Below, piece after piece: positions 57,506 to 64,000 of a stretch of DNA of 64,000 nt; within the stretch, counting starts at the first letter, position 1; every line of letters begins with the position of its first letter. The notes below the pieces were generated by a model, which saw only the letters and a list, made by a program, of their open reading frames with translations, was not told the DNA's origin and did not search any database. This stretch comes from Aromatoleum toluolicum (GTDB lineage: Bacteria > Pseudomonadota > Gammaproteobacteria > Burkholderiales > Rhodocyclaceae), in contig NZ_WTVS01000014.1 of assembly GCF_012911005.2 (NCBI RefSeq), forward strand, positions 1-64,000, in the 5' to 3' direction. A program made the translations under genes and the position numbers.

Positions 57506-58834
57506 CTAGTCTTTTCCGATATACGGATTGTGCGAGGTGCGGAATTGTATCCGCAACGGCGTGCCCTGCAGTTTGAACGCCTCGATGAAGGTACGTTCCA
57601 GAAAGCGCACGTAGGACACGGGGACGTGGTCGAGCGCGGCGCCGTGGATGACCACGACCGGCGGGTTGTTCCCCCCCTGGTGCGCGTAGCGCATCTTCGG
57701 ACGGGAGATGCCGTGGCGCGGCGGCGCCTGCTTCGCGAGCGCAGCCTGCAGCGTGCGGGTCAGGCGCGGGGTCGACAGGTTCACCATCGCGGCCGCATAG
57801 GCGGCATCGACCGACTTCATGACCGCGGCCACGCCCGCGCCCTTGAGCGCGGAAATGTAGTGGAAGCGCGCGAAGGACAGGAAACCGAGCTTGTGCGCGA
57901 TATCGCGCTTGATCAGTTCGCGGCGGTAGTCATCGACGCTGTCCCACTTGTTCACCGCGACGACCAGGGCTCGGCCCGATTCGAGGATGAAGCCGGCGAT
58001 GTGGGCGTCCTGATCGGAGATGTCCTGCGCCGCGTCGAGCACCAGCACGACGACGTTGCACTGCTCGATCGCCTGCAGCGTCTTGATGACGGAGAACTTC
58101 TCGATGGCCTCGAAGATCTTGCCGCGGCGACGCAGGCCGGCCGTGTCGATCAGCGTGTAGTTGCGGCCGTCGCGCTCGAACGGGATCGCGATGGCGTCGC
58201 GCGTGGTGCCCGGCATGTCGAAGGCGATGACGCGCTCCTCGCCGAGCAGGCTGTTCACGAGCGTCGACTTGCCGACGTTCGGGCGGCCGACGATCGCGAT
58301 GCGCGGGCCGCGATCCTCGGCCTCGCCCGGCTCATCATCGAGCGGGAAGTCGGCGAGCACCAGATCGATGACCTGCTTGATGCCGTCGCCGTGGGCGGCC
58401 GAGACCGGCAGCGGCGCTCCGAGGCCGAGCGCATGGAAATCGGCCGCGACGATGCTGCGCTCCATGCCTTCGGCCTTGTTCACGACCAGATGCACGGGGC
58501 GCCCGGCCCGGCGCAGGCGCGAGGCGATCTGCTCGTCGTGCGGCGTCAGGCCGGCGCGGCCGTCGACGAGGAACAGCAGCACGTCGGCTTCGGCGATCGC
58601 CTGTTCGGCCTGGCGGGCCATCTCGTGCATGATGCCGGTCTTGGCGACGGGATCGAAGCCAGCGGTATCGACGACCAGATAGTCGCGGTCGCCGACCCGG
58701 CCGATGCCGTAGTGGCGGTCGCGCGTGAGGCCGGGCTGGTCGGCGACGAGGGCGTCGCGCGTGCGCGTGAGCCGGTTGAACAGCGTCGACTTACCGACGT
58801 TGGGACGACCGACGAGGACGATGGTGGGTTTCAA
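57506..58834 (-). CDS. der: Ribosome biogenesis GTPase Der (EngA)
   Basis: The 442-residue protein has two tandem G domains: [14 protein letters not shown] with DTAGFDP in the first, and [14 protein letters not shown] with [10 protein letters not shown] in the second. A C-terminal KH-like domain follows. It acts in 50S subunit assembly. It is the last gene of the rodZ-ispG-hisS-yfgM-bamB-der run, 14 bp after bamB. Confidence 0.97.
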   Translation of the reverse strand: MKPTIVLVGRPNVGKSTLFNRLTRTRDALVADQPGLTRDRHYGIGRVGDRDYLVVDTAGFDPVAKTGIMHEMARQAEQAIAEADVLLFLVDGRAGLTPHDEQIASRLRRAGRPVHLVVNKAEGMERSIVAADFHALGLGAPLPVSAAHGDGIKQVIDLVLADFPLDDEPGEAEDRGPRIAIVGRPNVGKSTLVNSLLGEERVIAFDMPGTTRDAIAIPFERDGRNYTLIDTAGLRRRGKIFEAIEKFSVIKTLQAIEQCNVVVLVLDAAQDISDQDAHIAGFILESGRALVVAVNKWDSVDDYRRELIKRDIAHKLGFLSFARFHYISALKGAGVAAVMKSVDAAYAAAMVNLSTPRLTRTLQAALAKQAPPRHGISRPKMRYAHQGGNNPPVVVIHGAALDHVPVSYVRFLERTFIEAFKLQGTPLRIQFRTSHNPYIGKD

Positions 58835-58848
58835 GCGCTCATTCCCGC

Positions 58849-59991
58849 TCAGCGGGCCTCATACACATGGATGCCGCCATCGCGCGTCTGGACGACGAAG
58901 CCGTCTCGCCCGAAACGGCGCGGGTCGGCGGTAACGGAGCTGCTGTCGGCGCGCGTCCGGGCGGCAAAGCTGCCGTCATCGCGCTTGAGCAGATGGATAT
59001 AACCTTCGAAGTCGCCGACCGCGACGAAGTCACCGACGATCAACGGGCGCGACAGGGCGCGGCGCTGCAGTGCTGCCTGCTTCCACACGTTCGCGCCGCT
59101 GGTGCCGTCGAGCGCATGGACCGCGTCGTTGTCGTCGGTGATCACGACGAAGCGGCTGTCGCGATCCATGCCGACGCTGCTGGAGAAGTCGCGCGACCAC
59201 AGCGCGTTGCCGTTGGTGGCATCGAAGCATGCGGCGCGCCCCTGGAAGGCGACGGCGCACAGCTCCTTGCGGCCGATCACCGGCGTGCCGGCGACGTCGG
59301 CGACGCGCTCGAGTTCGGTCGAGCCCTTGGGCGTCGCGACGGTCAGCTCCCAGAGCTGGCCACCGTTGGCGAGGCTTACCGCGACGAGCTTGCCGCCCGG
59401 GTAGCCGGCCACTGCGGCCGGGCCTTCCAGCGTGACACCGGCGAAGCTGCGCAGCGACAACGGCGGCGTCGCGCGCTGGAACACCCAGCGGCGTGCGCCG
59501 TTGGTGGCATCGAGACCGATCAGGCGGCTGTCGGAGGCGCGCACGACGACGATCGCGTCGCCGACCGCCGGGGCGGCGAGCACTTCCGCGCCGATCGCGG
59601 CGCGCCAGCGCTCGGCACCGTTCGCCGCGTCAAGCGCGACGACCTCGCCGGCCGTGGTGGCGACGACGGCGAGCTTGCCGTTGCTGCCCACGCCTGCGGA
59701 CAGGCGCTTGGCGGCGTTGACCGACCACACTGCCTTGCCGTCCTTGAAGCGCGCGACGGCGCCGTCATGGGCGGCAGCATAGACGTCCTCGCCGACGACG
59801 GCGGGCTGGAACACGTAGGGGCCGGACTTGCCGATGCGCGCCTGCCACACCGGGCGCAACTCGGCCGAGGCCTTGAAGTCGGGCAGCTTGGCCGGCTTCG
59901 GTCCCGACTCGGCGAACGGGTTGAGCGAGGAGCAGCCGGCAAGCAGCGCCAGCGAGGCCGCCAATGCGAGCGCGGTGAACGGTCGCTTCAT
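58849..59991 (-). CDS. bamB: Outer membrane protein assembly factor BamB
   Basis: The 380-residue lipoprotein of the BAM complex begins with a lipoprotein signal and lipobox LLAGC (Cys19). The rest is an eight-bladed PQQ-type beta-propeller (repeats such as [15 protein letters not shown] and [16 protein letters not shown]). It aids delivery of beta-barrel proteins to BamA. It starts 3 bp after the yfgM-like gene. Confidence 0.96.
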   Translation of the reverse strand: MKRPFTALALAASLALLAGCSSLNPFAESGPKPAKLPDFKASAELRPVWQARIGKSGPYVFQPAVVGEDVYAAAHDGAVARFKDGKAVWSVNAAKRLSAGVGSNGKLAVVATTAGEVVALDAANGAERWRAAIGAEVLAAPAVGDAIVVVRASDSRLIGLDATNGARRWVFQRATPPLSLRSFAGVTLEGPAAVAGYPGGKLVAVSLANGGQLWELTVATPKGSTELERVADVAGTPVIGRKELCAVAFQGRAACFDATNGNALWSRDFSSSVGMDRDSRFVVITDDNDAVHALDGTSGANVWKQAALQRRALSRPLIVGDFVAVGDFEGYIHLLKRDDGSFAARTRADSSSVTADPRRFGRDGFVVQTRDGGIHVYEAR

Positions 59992-59994
59992 CGA

Positions 59995-60642
59995 TCAGCT
60001 CTCCAGGGCCTGCTGCTTGACGCGAATGACTTCGCGCAGGGTTTCGCTGCCGTCGGCACCTTCCGCGGCCAGCGCATCGAGTGCAGCCTGATAGGCGCTG
60101 CGGGCCTCGGCGGGCTTGCCGCTCGCTGCCAGCACGTCGCCGCGCAGGTCTTCGAAACGCGCCTTCAGGGCCGGGGCGGGAGCATTCGTGAGCTGCGCGA
60201 GCGCCTGATCGAAAGCGCCTTCATCGAGCAGCAGGGCAGCCAGGCGCAGGCGGGCGATGTCCTTCAACGCGGGATCGCTGCCCTTGGCGAGCAGCCATTC
60301 GAGCTGGGCGCGCGCGTTCTTCGCATCGCCCTTCTCGACCTGCACGCCGGCCGAGGCCAGTGCAGCCATTTCCGCATACGCCGTCGAGGGGAATTTTTCG
60401 ATGAGCTGCCCGGCCGCTTCACGCGTCTTCTGCGCGTCGCCGTTCATCACCGCCTGTTCGAGCGCGAAGTACAGCGCACCGGCATCGCTGGCCTGACGGT
60501 TCTTGTAGTACTGGAAGCCCTGCCAGCCGACCGAGGCCAGCGCGGCAGCCACGGCGATCGCAGTCACCAAATTGCCGTACCGGACCCACCAGGCCTTCAG
60601 TTCGGAAATCTGTTCCTGCTCTTCGAGGTCATACACTGCCAT
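59995..60642 (-). CDS. YfgM/tetratricopeptide-like membrane protein
   Basis: The 215-residue protein has a short cytoplasmic N-terminus ([18 protein letters not shown]), one membrane helix (about 21-41; [20 protein letters not shown]) and a periplasmic TPR-like domain. It matches the YfgM family, which associates with SecYEG and periplasmic chaperones. The start MAVYDLEEQ follows AGAGGAAAA and overlaps the hisS 3' end by 14 bp. The conserved place between hisS and bamB supports the call. Confidence 0.93.
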   Translation of the reverse strand: MAVYDLEEQEQISELKAWWVRYGNLVTAIAVAAALASVGWQGFQYYKNRQASDAGALYFALEQAVMNGDAQKTREAAGQLIEKFPSTAYAEMAALASAGVQVEKGDAKNARAQLEWLLAKGSDPALKDIARLRLAALLLDEGAFDQALAQLTNAPAPALKARFEDLRGDVLAASGKPAEARSAYQAALDALAAEGADGSETLREVIRVKQQALES

Positions 60643-61948
60643 CGTTTTCCTCTTCTTCTTCAGTAAATAGGCATTCGGCGACGACATCGCCGAGGACTTC
60701 GAGGGCGACGCGCTGCTGGCCGCCGGGGCCGCGCAGGGGCTTCAGGCCGACCTCGCCCGCCGCGGCCTCGTCGTCGCCGATGACGACGGCGAGCTGCGCG
60801 CCGCTGGCGTCAGCCTTCTTCATCTGCGACTTGAAGCTGCCGCCGCCGCAGTGCGTGAGCACCGCGAAACCGTAGCCGCGCAGCGCTTCGGCGGCGCGGA
60901 AGGCAAGGCGCTGGGCCTGTTCGCCGAGATGCACGACATACACGTCGGGCAGCGCACGCTCGACCTCGCCGCCGCCGTCGCGCCACAGGGCCAGCAGGCG
61001 CTCGACGCCCATCGCGAAGCCGGCCGCCGGCGCAGGCTTGCCGCCGAGCTGCTCCACCAATCCGTCGTAGCGGCCGCCCGCGCACACCGTGCCCTGGGCG
61101 CCGAGCCGCGTCGTGACCCATTCGAACACGGTGCGGTTGTAGTAGTCGAGGCCGCGCACGAGACGCGGGTTGATGCGGTACGGGATGCCGGCGTCCTTGA
61201 GCAGGGCCTGCACGCCGTCGAAGTGCCGGAGCGAGTCATCGCCGAGGAAGTCGATCAGCCGCGGCGCCGCTTCGACGAGTTCCTGCAGGTCGGGGTTCTT
61301 GGTGTCGAGGATGCGCAGCGGGTTGGTGTGCAGGCGGCGCTTGCCGTCCTCGTCGAGACGTTCCTGGTGCGCGGACAGGTAGGCGATCAGCTCGGCGCGG
61401 TGGCGCGCACGCTCCTCGCTGGAGCCCAGCGAGTTGAGTTCGAGCCTGACGTCCTCGAGGCCGAGGTCGTCCCACAGGCGCGCGCACATCAGGATGTGCT
61501 CGGCGTCGATGTCGGGACCGTCGAAGCCCAGAGCCTCGACGCCGATCTGGTGGAACTGGCGATAACGGCCCTTCTGCGGGCGCTCGTGGCGGAACATCGG
61601 CCCGTGGTAGTAGAGGCGCTGGGCGCCCGTCGCGAGCATCTTGTGCTGGATCGCGGCGCGCACGCAGGACGCGGTACCTTCGGGGCGCAGCGTCAGGAGC
61701 TCGCCGTTGAGGGCATCCTCGAAGGAGTACATCTCCTTCTCGACGATGTCGGTGACTTCGCCGATGGCGCGCTTGAACAGCGGCGTCGGTTCGACGATGG
61801 GCATGCGGATCGGGCGGTAGCCGTAGCTGCGCAGCCAGTCGCGCACGATGTCTTCGAAGTGTTCCCAGGCCTCGGCGTCGTCGGGCAGGATGTCGTTCAT
61901 CCCGCGCACGGCCTGCAGTGTCTGAATTACTGTTTTCTTTTCGCTCAT
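60629..61948 (-). CDS. hisS: Histidyl-tRNA synthetase
   Basis: The 439-residue class II synthetase shows motif 1 ([12 protein letters not shown], then [14 protein letters not shown]), motif 2 ([23 protein letters not shown]), the HisA loop [14 protein letters not shown] and motif 3 ([14 protein letters not shown]), plus a C-terminal anticodon-binding domain. The insertion after the catalytic core is standard. It lies 11 bp after ispG. Confidence 0.97.
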   Translation of the reverse strand: MSEKKTVIQTLQAVRGMNDILPDDAEAWEHFEDIVRDWLRSYGYRPIRMPIVEPTPLFKRAIGEVTDIVEKEMYSFEDALNGELLTLRPEGTASCVRAAIQHKMLATGAQRLYYHGPMFRHERPQKGRYRQFHQIGVEALGFDGPDIDAEHILMCARLWDDLGLEDVRLELNSLGSSEERARHRAELIAYLSAHQERLDEDGKRRLHTNPLRILDTKNPDLQELVEAAPRLIDFLGDDSLRHFDGVQALLKDAGIPYRINPRLVRGLDYYNRTVFEWVTTRLGAQGTVCAGGRYDGLVEQLGGKPAPAAGFAMGVERLLALWRDGGGEVERALPDVYVVHLGEQAQRLAFRAAEALRGYGFAVLTHCGGGSFKSQMKKADASGAQLAVVIGDDEAAAGEVGLKPLRGPGGQQRVALEVLGDVVAECLFTEEEEENDGSV

Positions 61949-61959
61949 GGCTGGACGGC

Positions 61960-63216
<1,257 letters not shown>

Positions 63217-63222
63217 TTCAGC

Positions 63223-64000
63223 TCACTCCAGGGTGAATCTAGCGACGCTGACGCGCACGTGAGGCTTCATGTCGTACGGCTTGCCGCGATAGTCGAGAGA
63301 CACCTGCCTGGCGTTGCCGACGACCAGCGCGAAGGGCGGCTTGCCCTGCACGGTGCGCGAACTGCCGGCGCCATTGACGCCCGAATAGACGATGGACCCG
63401 CGCGCATCGCGCACCTCGATCCAGGATTCGCCTTCGAAACGGAACACGATATGTTCGACGCCCTCGGCGGCGGGTAGCGCCGCCTGAGTGGCAGCAATTG
63501 GCGGCACCACCGCCGGCGGGACGGCCGTGGCGGCAGCGGGGACCGGCGCAAGCGCAGCGGACGGGGGCGCCGCCGGAGCCTGCACCGCCGCGGTTTCCGG
63601 CGCAGGCGCGGCAGACGTAGCCGGAGCAGCGACCGGAAGCGAAGGCACGACGCCGCTCGCGGCGAGCGCGGACTCCGACACCTGACCTTGCGGCGCCGCA
63701 GCGACGCTGGTCACGGCGGGGGCCGCCTGCGTCGCCGGTTCGACGACGGTTTCCGTGACTTCGGCGGTCTCCGCGGGCATGCGGAACCAGTCGAAGTACC
63801 AGCCCACCAGCACCACGAGCAGAAGCGCGCCGGCGATCAGTCCCGCAGGGATTTGCACCGCGCGCCCGCCGCTGCCGCTGGGCATGACGCCTACGGCGTT
63901 CGACACCGGCGCGAGTTCGAGAACGCGCGGGGCGACTTCGGCATCGAAGGCCGCGAGCACGGTCGCCGCATCGACACCGAGGTAGCGGGCGTAGTTGCGC
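63223..64000 (-). CDS. rodZ: Cytoskeletal protein RodZ (5' end outside the window)
   Basis: The visible 259 residues are the C-terminal part. They start in the last helix of the helix-turn-helix domain (RNYARYLGVDA), then a linker, one membrane helix (about 57-75 of the fragment; IPAGLIAGALLLVVLVGWYF), an Ala/Pro-rich periplasmic stretch and the DUF4115 domain (GESWIEVRDARGSIVYSGVN). RodZ links MreB to the cell-elongation machinery. The start lies beyond 64000. Confidence 0.93.
   Translation of the reverse strand, partial: RNYARYLGVDAATVLAAFDAEVAPRVLELAPVSNAVGVMPSGSGGRAVQIPAGLIAGALLLVVLVGWYFDWFRMPAETAEVTETVVEPATQAAPAVTSVAAAPQGQVSESALAASGVVPSLPVAAPATSAAPAPETAAVQAPAAPPSAALAPVPAAATAVPPAVVPPIAATQAALPAAEGVEHIVFRFEGESWIEVRDARGSIVYSGVNGAGSSRTVQGKPPFALVVGNARQVSLDYRGKPYDMKPHVRVSVARFTLE

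Overview
The window is 64 kb of a GC-rich betaproteobacterial chromosome. Gene content and order point to Rhodocyclales (Azoarcus / Aromatoleum / Thauera type): a three-subunit cytochrome bc1 operon beside sspAB, dnaX-ybaB-recR, hfq-hflX-hflKC-DUF2065-hisZ-purA, rodZ-ispG-hisS-yfgM-bamB-der, and a PP2C-kinase fusion inside a nitrate assimilation operon. The genus is inferred from synteny and protein similarity from memory. Nothing was searched.

Layout. 0-11.4 kb: proline catabolism (putA) divergent from an Lrp-type regulator; a structured repeat element; fructose-1,6-bisphosphatase; a D-amino acid dehydrogenase; sspB/sspA; petABC. 11.6-17.1 kb: recR, ybaB, dnaX, a patatin-like type Vd autotransporter and the 4.5S SRP RNA gene. 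17.1-24.1 kb: an acyl-CoA synthetase, a purine salvage operon (permease-apt-hpt), a membrane glycosyltransferase and an SdiA-regulated-type protein. 24.3-28.6 kb: a co-directional signalling cluster (MCP without a sensor domain, membrane-anchored NIT-like protein, PAS-PAS-GGDEF-EAL protein). 28.7-46.6 kb: nitrate/nitrite assimilation (cobA-nirB-nirD-nitrate transporter-PP2C/kinase-nasA; nrtABD; nasT), interrupted by an RTX/C-type-lectin gene and flanked by a Cache protein and a second MCP. 46.9-50.6 kb: rlmB and rnr. 50.6-51.0 kb: two near-identical tRNA-Leu(CAG) genes. 51.1-57.4 kb: hfq-to-purA operon. 57.5-64 kb: rodZ-to-der operon, with rodZ cut by the window edge.

How it works together. 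The two nitrate operons share one regulatory design that can be read from the DNA. Each has an NtrC-type site, a sigma-54 promoter, a two-hairpin ANTAR leader (both hexaloops of the A..G.. type) and an intrinsic terminator whose 5' arm overlaps the second hairpin. NasT (REC-ANTAR), encoded about 3 kb from nrtA, is the expected antiterminator, but no nasS is present in the window. Nitrate would enter by NrtABD or the MFS carrier and be reduced by NasA and the siroheme enzyme NirBD, with CobA supplying the siroheme precursor.

The most unusual feature is the 4533-4960 element between lrp and fbp. It carries two oppositely oriented hairpins of about 100 nt with the same architecture and conserved core and bulge sequences, but different basal and apical stem sequences that remain base-paired in each copy. 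I do not recognise it as a named element. A second dispersed palindromic repeat family occurs three times (1-141, 31469-31597, 46711-46807).
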